Counted from the first letter of the stretch, positions 19,905-29,954 are shown. The stretch is DNA of 47,572 bases from Polynucleobacter sp. (GCA_023254115.1 JALQYK010000026.1:1-47572), one strand, 5' to 3'. Numbers and translations: made by a program. The notes: a model not told the origin generated them from the sequence alone.

Positions 19905-20435
19905 ATGCCCACTCCCATGAATTTGAGCGTATTTATGAATATTCGTCAGTTTTGCCTAGTTGTATTGATGTCTATCGCTAGCATCTTCGTTGGTTGCTCA
20001 TCGAATACGCAACAAGTGATGCCAACATTCAAGGTATCTGAAATTTCTGGCAAAACAATCACTCAAGATAACTTCAAGGGCAAAGTAACCATCATCAATT
20101 TTTGGGCAACTAGCTGCACCACCTGCGTTAAAGAAATGCCCAAGCTTGTAGAGACCTACGACAAATATAAAAGTAATGGCTTGGAGTTTATGGCTCTCGC
20201 CATGTCTTATGACCCGCCCATGTACGTTGTTAATTTTGCAGAAACCAGAAAACTGCCATTCATCGTCGCCATGGATTCTGATGGAAGCGCAGCTAAGTCT
20301 TTTGGAAAGATACAACTAACACCAACAACCCTTGTCATTAACAAACAAGGGAAAATTATCAAGCGTTATGTTGGAGAGCCTGATTGGTCGGAGTTTCATC
20401 AAGTGATTGAGAAATCTTTATCTGAAACTAGCTAA
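19905..20435 (+). CDS. TlpA-like thioredoxin-fold (lipo)protein
   Basis: Lipobox IFVGCSS; FWATSCTTCVKEMP redox motif. Confidence 0.9.
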   Translation: MPTPMNLSVFMNIRQFCLVVLMSIASIFVGCSSNTQQVMPTFKVSEISGKTITQDNFKGKVTIINFWATSCTTCVKEMPKLVETYDKYKSNGLEFMALAMSYDPPMYVVNFAETRKLPFIVAMDSDGSAAKSFGKIQLTPTTLVINKQGKIIKRYVGEPDWSEFHQVIEKSLSETS

Positions 20436-20469
20436 AGACCTCTCAAGTTTTAAATAAATTGCTGTGTAA

Positions 20470-21423
20470 TTAAACAACGCCTGCTTTGTGAGCTTGTTGA
20501 TCTGCGTGATAACTAGAGCGAACCATTGCACCTACTGCTGCATGTGTAAAGCCCATCGCATAAGCTTCTTTTTCAAACATGGCAAAAATGTCAGGATGCA
20601 CATAACGGCGAACAGGCAAATGATGGCCTGATGGTGCTAGATACTGACCAATCGTTAGCATGTCAATATTGTGAGCACGCATATCCTTCATCACCTCTAG
20701 GATTTCTTCATCCGTTTCGCCCAAACCAACCATCAAACCACTCTTGGTAGGCACATCCGGATAACGCTCTTTAAAGTCTTTCAACAACTTTAATGAGTGC
20801 ATGTAATCTGAACCTGGTCTTGCTTCTTTGTACAAACGAGGCACAGTCTCTAAGTTGTGATTCATGACATGAGGTAAACCATTCGCAAAAATATCTAGAG
20901 CTTTGTCTAAACGTCCGCGGAAGTCTGGAACCAATACTTCAATCCTGGTCTCTGGCGACAACTCATTAGTTTTAGTGATGCAGTCAACAAAATGTTGTGC
21001 GCCACCATCTCTTAAGTCATCACGGTCCACACTCGTTATCACCACATACGACAACTTTAAAGCCGCAATTGTTTTTGCCAAGTTAAGAGGTTCATCTACA
21101 TCTAATGGATCAGGCCGACCATGTCCCACATCACAAAATGGGCAGCGACGCGTACATTTATCACCCATGATCATGAATGTCGCAGTACCTTTACCAAAAC
21201 ATTCCCCAATATTCGGGCAGCTAGCTTCTTCACAGACAGTTACCAACTGGTTGTCACGCAATATTTTTTTGATCTCATGGAAACGAGAATTACCCGAAGC
21301 CGCCTTAACTCTTATCCAATCAGGCTTTTTTAGCACCTCTTCGACAGGCACAATTTTGATAGGTATACGCGATGTTTTATCTGCTGATTTTTGCTTCTGA
21401 TTTGGATCGTAGGCCTTAGTCAT
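20470..21423 (-). CDS. lipA: Lipoyl synthase
   Basis: Radical-SAM motif [35 protein letters not shown]. Confidence 0.98.
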   Translation of the reverse strand: MTKAYDPNQKQKSADKTSRIPIKIVPVEEVLKKPDWIRVKAASGNSRFHEIKKILRDNQLVTVCEEASCPNIGECFGKGTATFMIMGDKCTRRCPFCDVGHGRPDPLDVDEPLNLAKTIAALKLSYVVITSVDRDDLRDGGAQHFVDCITKTNELSPETRIEVLVPDFRGRLDKALDIFANGLPHVMNHNLETVPRLYKEARPGSDYMHSLKLLKDFKERYPDVPTKSGLMVGLGETDEEILEVMKDMRAHNIDMLTIGQYLAPSGHHLPVRRYVHPDIFAMFEKEAYAMGFTHAAVGAMVRSSYHADQQAHKAGVV

Positions 21424-22067
21424 GACCGCACCTCTAATTGTTGAGATAAATGGCTCAATATATTTTTTGCCACAATATCGATATTATCGCTCACACCAAG
21501 GGTGCGCAGATCAATTGTCTTTAAACCCGCATAACCACAGGGGTTGATTGCGTCGAATGGCTCCAAATCCATTGCCACATTTAAGGCTAAGCCATGATAA
21601 CAACACTGCTTAGTTACCTTTAAACCCAAAGCTGCTATTTTTGCGCCAACCAAGTCTGCGGGGACTTTGTCATTTTTATCCAGATAAATGCCCGGTGCAC
21701 CAGGCTTTCTGATGCCAATCACGCCAGAGTCCGCTAATGTGTCAATAATGGCTTGTTCAATGCGGTTAACAAGATCTCTGACAAATAAACGACGACGACG
21801 TAAATCTAGGAGCAAATAAACAACAATCTGCCCAGGTCCGTGATATGTAATTTGCCCGCCTCGATCGATTGGCACCAAAGGTATATCCGTGTCAGGCTTT
21901 AATAAATGCTCGGGATTTCCTGCTTGCCCCAATGTGTAAGTAGGTGGATGCTGCAGCACCCAAATCTCATCTGGAGTTTCTTCTGTGCGATTTGCGGTAA
22001 AAGATTTCATTGCCTCGTATGTTGGCAAATAATCTTGCAAGCCTAAATCGCGAACCAGCATCTCCAT
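21420..22067 (-). CDS. lipB: Octanoyl-ACP:protein N-octanoyltransferase
   Basis: [13 protein letters not shown]-like [33 protein letters not shown]. Confidence 0.97.
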   Translation of the reverse strand: MEMLVRDLGLQDYLPTYEAMKSFTANRTEETPDEIWVLQHPPTYTLGQAGNPEHLLKPDTDIPLVPIDRGGQITYHGPGQIVVYLLLDLRRRRLFVRDLVNRIEQAIIDTLADSGVIGIRKPGAPGIYLDKNDKVPADLVGAKIAALGLKVTKQCCYHGLALNVAMDLEPFDAINPCGYAGLKTIDLRTLGVSDNIDIVAKNILSHLSQQLEVRS

Positions 22068-22070
22068 GAT

Positions 22071-22346
22071 TTACAAAACGACACTAACCATTGGATGAGT
22101 CGATAAAGTTCGATATAGCTCATCTAACTGTTCTCTACTGGTCACCCGTACCGTCACAGTAAGGCCAAGATAGTTGCCGTTTTTTGAAGGTCTACACTCG
22201 ATTGTCTTAACATCAAAATCAGGATCAAAGTTCAAGACAACTTTTTCAATAGCTTGTTGGTATCCATCAACAGCCTTACCCATCACTTTGATTTGAAAGT
22301 GACAGGGATACTTAATCAATGACTCTTCGACTGGGATATCCATCAT
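22071..22346 (-). CDS. DUF493 (YbeD-like) protein
   Basis: MMDIPVEESLIKYPCHFQIKVMG..; upstream of lipB as in other proteobacteria; ATGA overlap with the upstream hydrolase. Confidence 0.88.
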   Translation of the reverse strand: MMDIPVEESLIKYPCHFQIKVMGKAVDGYQQAIEKVVLNFDPDFDVKTIECRPSKNGNYLGLTVTVRVTSREQLDELYRTLSTHPMVSVVL

Positions 22347-23065
22347 TTGGCTCCAAGCGTTGGATCCTGCTGACCATGCCAAGTTCGCACAATTAAATCT
22401 CTGATGCAATGCAATTTACGGTGGAAAAAATGATCCGCACCAGGAATCACTTGTACCGTTAACTCTTGAGGTCTTGCCCAATCAAGAACGCTGGTTAACG
22501 GAATGACATCATCAACTTCGCCATGAATCACAATCGTATCTTTAGGCACTGGAGCAACATCCCACTTGCTTGTGGCAGAACCAACCATAATGAGTCGCTC
22601 AGGCGCTTCATTCTTTTCGGTTAACTCTTTGACCACATAGCTACTGACGTAACTACCAAATGAAAAACCTGCCATTGCCAATGGCAACTCATCAACGAGC
22701 TGTGGCCATGCATGCCCTTCTAATTCTTTAATGCCTTGCCAGCTAAACGGGTCTTTCATCCACGCTATCACAGCAAGAAGATCTTGAGCTTCCCCTTTGC
22801 CATCATCATGCACACCTTCTGTAGCACCAACGCCTCTAAAGTTAGGTCTTAATGTGACATACCCAAGTTGCGCAAAGGTACGCGCCAAAGTTTGTGCCAC
22901 CTTGTTATCCATCGTGCCACCCAACAAAGGATGAGGATGGGCGACCAAAGCAATTCCTCTAGGCCTATAACTGCCAGGCGCGTGCCTCACTTCATCAGGT
23001 AAGTCTAGCGATGCCTCAATGAGGCCAACAGGACCTTGAAAATTAATTTTGATTGTCCGACTCAC
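22343..23065 (-). CDS. Alpha/beta hydrolase
   Basis: HPHPLLGGTMDNKVAQTLARTFAQLGYVTLRPNFRGVGATEG; GFSFGSYV nucleophile elbow; GADHFFH. Confidence 0.93.
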   Translation of the reverse strand: MSRTIKINFQGPVGLIEASLDLPDEVRHAPGSYRPRGIALVAHPHPLLGGTMDNKVAQTLARTFAQLGYVTLRPNFRGVGATEGVHDDGKGEAQDLLAVIAWMKDPFSWQGIKELEGHAWPQLVDELPLAMAGFSFGSYVSSYVVKELTEKNEAPERLIMVGSATSKWDVAPVPKDTIVIHGEVDDVIPLTSVLDWARPQELTVQVIPGADHFFHRKLHCIRDLIVRTWHGQQDPTLGAK

Positions 23066-23084
23066 TCAGTACCTTATCAACTGA

Positions 23085-23396
23085 TTAATCAATTTTTAAA
23101 CGTTCTACTACTTTTCCGTTAATGAAATGGCTATCAATAATTTCATCAATATCTGTTTGATCAACCGCCGTGTACCAAACACCCTCTGGATACACAACCA
23201 TCACAGGCCCATGTGCACATCTATCCAAGCAACCTGCTTTATTGACCCTGACCTTGCCTGCCCCATTTAAGGATAGCTCCTTGCAACGCTGTTTGGCGTA
23301 ATCAAATAAACCAACCGCATTGTGGGCGGCACAACAGTCATCGCCGTTTTCACGTTTGTTTAAACAAAAAAATAAGTGGTATTTGTAATAGCTCAT
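23085..23396 (-). CDS. Thioredoxin-like [2Fe-2S] ferredoxin
   Basis: MSYYKYHLFFCLNKRENGDDCCAAHNA...VRVNKAGCLDRCAHGPVMVVYPEGVWY. Confidence 0.92.
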   Translation of the reverse strand: MSYYKYHLFFCLNKRENGDDCCAAHNAVGLFDYAKQRCKELSLNGAGKVRVNKAGCLDRCAHGPVMVVYPEGVWYTAVDQTDIDEIIDSHFINGKVVERLKID

Positions 23397-23404
23397 ATAG
23401 AAAA

Positions 23405-24493
23405 TTATATAGATGACCGAGCTTTTAAGCCTTTTGCTAAGGATAAGGCTGCGCCAATAGGCCAAATCCAAGCCAACCAAGACATTAAATGGTTGAAATG
23501 AATTAGGCGTCCCTGGCGCCACTCTTGAATTGTGACTAAATAATAGGGATTTTTAGGAAATATATTGACCAAAAATATCATCAACCCTAAAAACAAAATT
23601 GCCAGTCCATATTGCCAAGACCTCTTTAGTTGAATTAATCCAGCTAGCAAGATACTTGAAAAAATCATTCCCCAAAATGCTGGTGGTGTTAACCAAGAAA
23701 AACTCTTATCTATACCAAACTGCATTCCAGAAAATAAAGCCTTAAAGATGATTGTCATTAACAGTAGGGCTAACAATATTTTTAACTTTGGCGCAACAGA
23801 CTTCATCGACAAGCTAATACACAAACCAGCGCCAAGCCATGCCAACATGGTTGTGATCATCTCAATGGCGGCAAAATTGAATGAGGTATTTTGTATGGTA
23901 GGAATCACCCAAACAAAACCCCAATCGCCCATTGCCAGCCAAGCTTGCTGGGGATATATTTGAGACCAAGGGAAAGCCATCACTAATAAGATTCCGCTGG
24001 TTCTAAACCCAAACCACTCAATTCTGCGACGCTGAAACCCACTCCCAGACAACCACTTTGGATCTAATGGCATGGCCAATAAAGCGCCCAATATGGCTCC
24101 GCCAATATTTGCAAACCAATCAACATTACTAGGTATGCGAGTACCCAACCAGGTTTGTAGAGACTCCAAAATTCCTGATAACAGTGCACCCAATAGCATC
24201 GCCACAATCAGAGCTCTGTATAGCTTTAACCTTGGATAAACAGCAAATACCGTAAAAAAGCCTAAAGGGGCGTAACCCAAAATATTTGTAAATACATCAA
24301 ACGATGTGATGTATTTAGGGATTGGTGCGGTGACCCAATCCAATATGCCCGCTCCAACACTCACATTAAAGTTATACGGATAAATGCTCGCATAGATAAT
24401 TAGCAAGACGTACCCTAAACCAATCATTCTGGCGGTGGGCATCGGTAAATCTGGCCAATTTAAACGTTGCGGTCTTTGAAAATTGTCTGACAT
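23405..24493 (-). CDS. VanZ-family membrane protein
   Basis: Multi-TM; DVFTNILGYAPLGFFT and NVDWFANIGGAILGALLA VanZ-type motifs. Confidence 0.85.
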   Translation of the reverse strand: MSDNFQRPQRLNWPDLPMPTARMIGLGYVLLIIYASIYPYNFNVSVGAGILDWVTAPIPKYITSFDVFTNILGYAPLGFFTVFAVYPRLKLYRALIVAMLLGALLSGILESLQTWLGTRIPSNVDWFANIGGAILGALLAMPLDPKWLSGSGFQRRRIEWFGFRTSGILLVMAFPWSQIYPQQAWLAMGDWGFVWVIPTIQNTSFNFAAIEMITTMLAWLGAGLCISLSMKSVAPKLKILLALLLMTIIFKALFSGMQFGIDKSFSWLTPPAFWGMIFSSILLAGLIQLKRSWQYGLAILFLGLMIFLVNIFPKNPYYLVTIQEWRQGRLIHFNHLMSWLAWIWPIGAALSLAKGLKARSSI

Positions 24494-24519
24494 ATGCACA
24501 TAGTACCTACAATACAGAT

Positions 24520-25302
24520 ATGACTATTAATTGGATCTTGGAGCGTGTCGAAGAAAGTGCCTCAACAAACGAAGACCTAATGTCTCGTTGGAGGGATGGC
24601 GCACTCTGGGAACCCGTTGCTAGGGTAGCTGCCAAACAGTCTGCAGGACGCGGCAGAATGGGTAGATCATGGGTAAGTCAAGCTAATCAAGCGCTTACTT
24701 TTTCAGTTGCTTACCCATTCAAAAAACCTATTGCAGAGTTATCAGGGCTAAGCCTCGCCTGTGGGCTTGGTGTTATTAAAGGAATTAGTCAAGCAACTGA
24801 GATTTCTGAAAATGTCCTTAAAAAATTAGGGCTAGGTCTTAAATGGCCCAACGATATCTTTTTAGGCGATGCCAAATTGGGTGGAATGTTAATTGAAGGT
24901 GGACAAGTCAACCCAACCCAACCCACATGGTTGGTGATTGGCATTGGCATTAATCTAACAACTGATTTAACAATTGAAAAAAACATTGGCAGATCAATGG
25001 CGAGCATCAGTCAAATAAATAATGCATCAAAAATTGATGCTGATGTATTGTGGCTAGCCATCATTAAAGAACTTGGCGATACTCTCGAAACTTTTGAGAA
25101 GAGTTCATTCAAAGAATTTCAGAGCAAATGGAATGAATGGGATATTTTTAAAAATCAAGCGTGCCAAATTTCTCAACAAGATAAAATTTCTGTTGAAGGA
25201 ATTGAACGTGGCGTTGATGATGCCGGCTACCTACTCATTGAAACCGCCAATGGCATTGAACGAGTGATTAGCGGAGATGTATCTTTGAGGAAATCTTCAT
25301 GA
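24520..25302 (+). CDS. birA: Biotin-[acetyl-CoA-carboxylase] ligase
   Basis: AKQSAGRGRMGRSWVSQANQALTFS; KWPNDIFLGDAKLGGMLIEGG. Confidence 0.95.
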   Translation: MTINWILERVEESASTNEDLMSRWRDGALWEPVARVAAKQSAGRGRMGRSWVSQANQALTFSVAYPFKKPIAELSGLSLACGLGVIKGISQATEISENVLKKLGLGLKWPNDIFLGDAKLGGMLIEGGQVNPTQPTWLVIGIGINLTTDLTIEKNIGRSMASISQINNASKIDADVLWLAIIKELGDTLETFEKSSFKEFQSKWNEWDIFKNQACQISQQDKISVEGIERGVDDAGYLLIETANGIERVISGDVSLRKSS

Positions 25303-26078
25303 GTATTTTGTTAATTGATGCTGGAAATACTCGTATCAAATGGGCTATCTGCTCCGGGACTTCCAGTGAGATTCGAGTTGGCTTTAAAACCTCTGGCGTT
25401 CTTAACAACTTAAGTTCTCAAGAACTTTCAAGCGTACCCAACCTAGCAGAAATTACTCACATCATTTGCTCAAGCGTTATTAGCAAAGAAGAGTCCCTAG
25501 AGCTCAAAAACATGTGTCAGCACCTAATGCCACCAGCACATTGGCATCAAATTACTGGCACCTCTGCGCTCAATCAACTGCCCACAAAATATAGAAATCC
25601 AGAGCAATTGGGGGCGGACAGAAGAGCCATGCTATTAGGCGCCCAACAGCTATTTAGCGGCAAAAATATCTTAGTTATTGGTACCGGTACAGCAACAACT
25701 ATCGATTTACTCGCAAATCAAGAACACCTGGGTGGATGGATTCTTCCGGGCGTCACACTGATGGCAGAAATGCTTTCTAGCAACACTGCCAACTTACCAA
25801 ATATTTTTGAAAAAATTAGTTCTTTATCTAAGCTTGAGCCTGCATTGAGCACCGAAGATGGTATTCATCATGGTATTTTTGCCTCGCAGGCAGGCGCCAT
25901 ATCAATGGCCAAACAGTATGCGAAAAATAATAATATTCAGCTAGATTTAACCGTTCTGAGCGGCGGGAATGCAAATCTTATTAGCCACCATCTAGAAAAC
26001 CAACATATTCTTGTGACTGAGCCTCAATTGGTACTCAAAGGACTCTTGGCCTGGCACCTAATGAATAACGCATCTTGA
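25299..26078 (+). CDS. coaX: Type III pantothenate kinase
   Basis: MSILLIDAGNTRIKWA; LGADRRAMLLGA; GTATTIDLL; ILPGVTLM; overlaps birA by ATGA. Confidence 0.95.
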   Translation: MSILLIDAGNTRIKWAICSGTSSEIRVGFKTSGVLNNLSSQELSSVPNLAEITHIICSSVISKEESLELKNMCQHLMPPAHWHQITGTSALNQLPTKYRNPEQLGADRRAMLLGAQQLFSGKNILVIGTGTATTIDLLANQEHLGGWILPGVTLMAEMLSSNTANLPNIFEKISSLSKLEPALSTEDGIHHGIFASQAGAISMAKQYAKNNNIQLDLTVLSGGNANLISHHLENQHILVTEPQLVLKGLLAWHLMNNAS

Positions 26079-26113
26079 ATATGCAACTCAATAAGCCATT
26101 AGGTCGAGCTAAC

Positions 26114-26617
26114 TCAAGATCTAATCTTATTCAGTAAAGCCGTTGTTGATCGATCGTGAATAAATGGAATGGCATATGCCTTACCGCCCCAAGTTTTAAC
26201 CAAAGCGGTCTCTGCTAAATCATCAATTTGATAGTCACCACCCTTAACGTAGATGTCAGGTTTTACCTTAGCGATTAACTCTACTGGTGTTTTTTCACTA
26301 AATAGTACAACTAGATCAACTGAATCCAGTGCGGCCAAGAGAGCCATTCGGTCTTCTTGTTGATTTAATGGACGATCATCTCCCTTGCCCAACAATTTAA
26401 CTGAGCTATCTGCATTAACACCAACAACCATGCTCGCACCTAAGCTTCTGGCTTGGGCAAGATAACTCACATGCCCCCTGTGCAAAATATCAAAGACGCC
26501 GTTTGTAAAAACAATTGGTTTTGGCAATTGGCTAAGCTTGCTCTGCAAATCCTCTGCTGAGCAAATTTTCTTCTCAAAAGTAGGTAAAGGTAAATTATTC
26601 AAATCTAGTGATGTCAT
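26114..26617 (-). CDS. rfaE2: D-glycero-beta-D-manno-heptose 1-phosphate adenylyltransferase
   Basis: FTNGVFDILHRGHVSYLAQARSLG nucleotidyltransferase motif; VKGGDYQIDDLAE; stand-alone HldE C-terminal domain. Confidence 0.93.
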   Translation of the reverse strand: MTSLDLNNLPLPTFEKKICSAEDLQSKLSQLPKPIVFTNGVFDILHRGHVSYLAQARSLGASMVVGVNADSSVKLLGKGDDRPLNQQEDRMALLAALDSVDLVVLFSEKTPVELIAKVKPDIYVKGGDYQIDDLAETALVKTWGGKAYAIPFIHDRSTTALLNKIRS

Positions 26618-26637
26618 AGGCAACATCTTACAACTGA

Positions 26638-28164
26638 CTAGATATTTTCTAAATTATTTAATAAATATTGAGCGTGTTGCTCTATCTTTTTTTGCTCAGC
26701 AACATCAATTTTGTTCAGATTAGCGGTCATTAATCGAGTTCTTGGATTTTTTTCCAACTCGGTTTTGTGTTTGATTAAAAAATTCCAATATAAGTTGGTC
26801 ATTGGGCACGCATTATCGCCATATCGCTCACTTGGCTTATATGTACAAGCATCACAATAATTGCTCATGCGCTTAATGTAGGCTCCACTTGCTATGTATG
26901 GTTTGCTAGTAAACCTGGGTCCATTTGCAAACAATGCCATCCCTGAAGTATTTGGCAACTCAACCCACTCAATCGCATCAACATACACAGCTAAGTACCA
27001 ATCGCAGACATCTTTGGGTAGTATTTCAGCCAATAAGGCAAAGTTACCGGTAACCATTAAACGTTGTATGTGGTGCGCATAACCAAACTTCATTGTTTGA
27101 TAAATTGCATCTTGCATACATGCCATTTGAGTTTGACCGCTCCAATACCATCTCGGCAGATTTCTTTGATGATCATAAAAATTAGCTTTTGCCATTTTTG
27201 GCATATCTAAGTAATACATGCCTCTGACAAACTCTCGCCATCCAAGTATTTGACGAACAAATCCTTCTACCGCATTAATTGAGATGTTTTTTTGTTTCCA
27301 TACTTTAATGGCTGCATCTACTACTTCTTTTGGATCAATTAACTTCAAATTCAACGATGCAGACAATATCGAATGCCAACCAAATGGTGTATTGGTCCAC
27401 ATAGCATCCTGATACTGCCCAAATGATGGCAAGCGATGCTCCATGAAATGCTCCATAGCTTTTAATGCTTGATCTCTCGTGACGGGCCAGCCAAAGTTTT
27501 CAAGCTGTCCAGGATGATTGCTATACCGTTCTTTAACTTCAGCAATCACTTCTTTGGTTACGTCATCTGGTTCAAACCATAATGGATCAATGATTAAGCC
27601 TGGGCCTTTTTTTGAATATGCCCCTCGATTTTGATCATCAAAATTCCACTGACCACCATCTGGTTCTCCATCCGCCTGCATCATGACTTGATGTTTCTTA
27701 CGCATGTAGCGATAGAAATATTCAAGCCTCAATTCTTTTTTATCACCTGCCCACTTTTTAAATTCATCAATCTGACAATAAAAATGATTGTCTTGCCTCA
27801 AATCTAGATGAATGTTTAATTCTTGTGCCAGAGCCTTTAAATCAGATTTGAGCCGCAACTCGCCGGGCTCAACGCAAATTAAATGAGTGAAGTGATTGTT
27901 TTGTATATGTTGCTTTAACTCAGCAACAATTGATTGTTTTGATTTAGTTATGTAAGTGAGATGGTATTTCTTACTCTTTAAGTCGTTGGCAAAGTGCCTC
28001 ATTGCTGACAAAAATAATGCAATCTTTGCCTGGTGCGACCACACATAATTTGCCTCACACACAGACTCAATCATGATGACATGATCATTTTCTATGTTGA
28101 AATTATTAAAGGCCGAACTATCGGCCTTTAATTGATCTCCCAAAACTAATACAAGCTTTTTCAA
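26638..28164 (-). CDS. FeS-BCP / PhrB-like cryptochrome-photolyase family protein (probable (6-4) photolyase)
   Basis: MKKLVLVLGDQLKADSSAF; Cys pattern VCDWYL ... YCDACTYKPSERYGDNACPMTNLYW consistent with four [4Fe-4S] ligands; TTG start 4 nt after the MerR stop. Confidence 0.92.
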   Translation of the reverse strand: MKKLVLVLGDQLKADSSAFNNFNIENDHVIMIESVCEANYVWSHQAKIALFLSAMRHFANDLKSKKYHLTYITKSKQSIVAELKQHIQNNHFTHLICVEPGELRLKSDLKALAQELNIHLDLRQDNHFYCQIDEFKKWAGDKKELRLEYFYRYMRKKHQVMMQADGEPDGGQWNFDDQNRGAYSKKGPGLIIDPLWFEPDDVTKEVIAEVKERYSNHPGQLENFGWPVTRDQALKAMEHFMEHRLPSFGQYQDAMWTNTPFGWHSILSASLNLKLIDPKEVVDAAIKVWKQKNISINAVEGFVRQILGWREFVRGMYYLDMPKMAKANFYDHQRNLPRWYWSGQTQMACMQDAIYQTMKFGYAHHIQRLMVTGNFALLAEILPKDVCDWYLAVYVDAIEWVELPNTSGMALFANGPRFTSKPYIASGAYIKRMSNYCDACTYKPSERYGDNACPMTNLYWNFLIKHKTELEKNPRTRLMTANLNKIDVAEQKKIEQHAQYLLNNLENI

Positions 28165-28168
28165 CTCG

Positions 28169-29131
28169 TTAGATATCCGAACGCTTTGATCGCCAATCTT
28201 TTACATTAACTGATATGTCATTTAATGCATTAATTACTTTAATTCCTTCTGGAGCACGTTTACGCAAGGCCTGATTTTCACCACCAACCCACAACTCAAT
28301 ACCTGGTGCCAGTTTTGACTTAAGCTCATTTAAACCATCCACCACCTGATTTTGGTTCATTTGTGATGAAAATGACAAAGCAATCACATCAGCTTTTTGT
28401 GCGCGTGCTGCTTGAGCGATTTCTAGAATTGGTGTTTGCGTTCCCAATGAAACACATACACATCCCTCCAGTGCCATTAGAGCTTCAGCCATTAATAAAC
28501 CCAAGCTATGATGTTCTTGTGGGAATGTCGTCAATAAAATCCTTGGTCTAGCTAGATCTTCACTCTGACCAGTATGACCACGCGGCACTGAATTAATTGC
28601 TGTTCTTAATAGATGTTTGATTTGTTCAGTAAACAGATGCTCTTCATGGATCTCTAATTTGCCGTCCGCCCAGTAATCTCCTATATTTTTAATTAGTGGC
28701 GAGACTACTTCAATGACAAAACGATCTAAGCCGATTTTCATGAGGGTAGTCGACAAGGCTAGACGTAAAGCTTCAGTTTGATGTGACCTTAGCAAATCCA
28801 AATAACGGTCCATTTCTTCTTGAGAAATGACCATACCCACACTTTGAGCAGGCTCCGCTTGCAACGACTTGGCGCTTAATTCTTTTAAAGCTTCTGTTGG
28901 TAAAGGAACAACTCGCCCGGGACGATGACCCAAATCCAATAAGCGCTTTAAAAGACGTAATTTTTCTATTTGATCGGCAGGATAAACACGATCATCATTG
29001 CTATCCCTAAGTGGGTTAGGGAAGCCATAACGCCTTTCCCAAACCCGCAGGGTATCTTTGGCTATACCAGTGTCGCGCTCTACAGCGGCGATGCTGAGCA
29101 TGTCTGGCAAATTGGTAAATCTAACATTCAT
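28169..29131 (-). CDS. MerR-family regulator with C-terminal cobalamin-binding domain (CarH/LitR-like photoreceptor)
   Basis: N-terminal MerR helix MLSIAAVERDTGIAKDTLRVWERRYGFP; W-ADGKLEIHE-EH (Wx9EH); EHHSLG (ExHxxG) B12 motif; ATG at 29131. Confidence 0.93.
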   Translation of the reverse strand: MNVRFTNLPDMLSIAAVERDTGIAKDTLRVWERRYGFPNPLRDSNDDRVYPADQIEKLRLLKRLLDLGHRPGRVVPLPTEALKELSAKSLQAEPAQSVGMVISQEEMDRYLDLLRSHQTEALRLALSTTLMKIGLDRFVIEVVSPLIKNIGDYWADGKLEIHEEHLFTEQIKHLLRTAINSVPRGHTGQSEDLARPRILLTTFPQEHHSLGLLMAEALMALEGCVCVSLGTQTPILEIAQAARAQKADVIALSFSSQMNQNQVVDGLNELKSKLAPGIELWVGGENQALRKRAPEGIKVINALNDISVNVKDWRSKRSDI

Positions 29132-29191
29132 ATGTGAATACTCACGATTAGCCGCCAGGTTAATACCTGGATCGACAAGCAAATTCTACAC

Positions 29192-29202
29192 TGTCCTAGA
29201 CA
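29192..29202. promoter_or_regulatory. Operator-like box A (TGTCCTAGACA) in the regulator promoter
   Basis: Imperfect palindrome TGTC-CTA-GACA; shares GTCCTAGACA exactly with box B. Confidence 0.6.
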
Positions 29203-29254
29203 TTATTTGCATTTTTTTTATTTTTTATGTAATATCAACTCATATATGTTTTTC

Positions 29255-29284
29255 GTCCTAGACAAAAACCACTCTTGTCTAAGG
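29255..29284. promoter_or_regulatory. Operator-like box B plus inverted arm (GTCCTAGACAA-N9-TTGTCTAAGG)
   Basis: TAGACAA (29259-29265) and TTGTCTA (29275-29281) form a 7-bp perfect inverted repeat; the downstream arm could be a -35 with AATAAT (29300-29305) as -10, spacer 19. Confidence 0.6.
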
Positions 29285-29327
29285 GTCATTAAACAAAAAA
29301 ATAATACGGGTCGAGGAGACAAACCCA

Positions 29328-29954
29328 ATGTTGGTCGATTTTAAAAAAAGACCGTTTATCCCGCAACAGGCAACAGACCTGGGGAATATCTTTTACAAAA
29401 TCAATCTTATCGTATTGATTTTAATAGGTTTAATGTGGTTTTCTTGGCCTAAGGAGGCTCAAGCCATGAGTTGCCCAGCATCACTTTCTTTCACCTTCCC
29501 ACGGCTGCAGGACGAAGCCCCCCAAAATCTGTGTCAATACCAAGGAAAAGTGATCCTGGTCGTTAATACAGCAAGTTACTGTGGATTTACTGGTCAGTAC
29601 GACGGACTTGAAAAGCTATTTGCACAATACAAAGATAAAGGTTTTGTGGTGCTAGGTTTTCCATCGAATGATTTTGGCAAGCAAGAGCCAGGGTCGAATA
29701 AAGAAATTGCCGAATTTTGTCACAACACCTATGGGGTGAAATTCCCAATGTTTGCAAAAACATCTGTTAGTGGCAACGACGCAAACCCCCTATTCAAATT
29801 ATTAATTGAAAAAACAAACACTAAGCCACGCTGGAATTTTTATAAGTACTTAATAGATCGTCAAGGCAATGTAGTTGAGGCATACAGCAGCATGACCTCA
29901 CCTAGCAGCAAAACAATGACTGCTCAAATCGAAAAGTTACTTCAGGAAAAATAA
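29328..29954 (+). CDS. Glutathione peroxidase family protein with N-terminal signal/TM segment
   Basis: VILVVNTASYCGFTGQYDGLEKLFAQYKDKGFVVLGFPSNDFGKQEPGSNKEIAEFC; N-terminal hydrophobic segment ending AQA. Confidence 0.94.
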   Translation: MLVDFKKRPFIPQQATDLGNIFYKINLIVLILIGLMWFSWPKEAQAMSCPASLSFTFPRLQDEAPQNLCQYQGKVILVVNTASYCGFTGQYDGLEKLFAQYKDKGFVVLGFPSNDFGKQEPGSNKEIAEFCHNTYGVKFPMFAKTSVSGNDANPLFKLLIEKTNTKPRWNFYKYLIDRQGNVVEAYSSMTSPSSKTMTAQIEKLLQEK

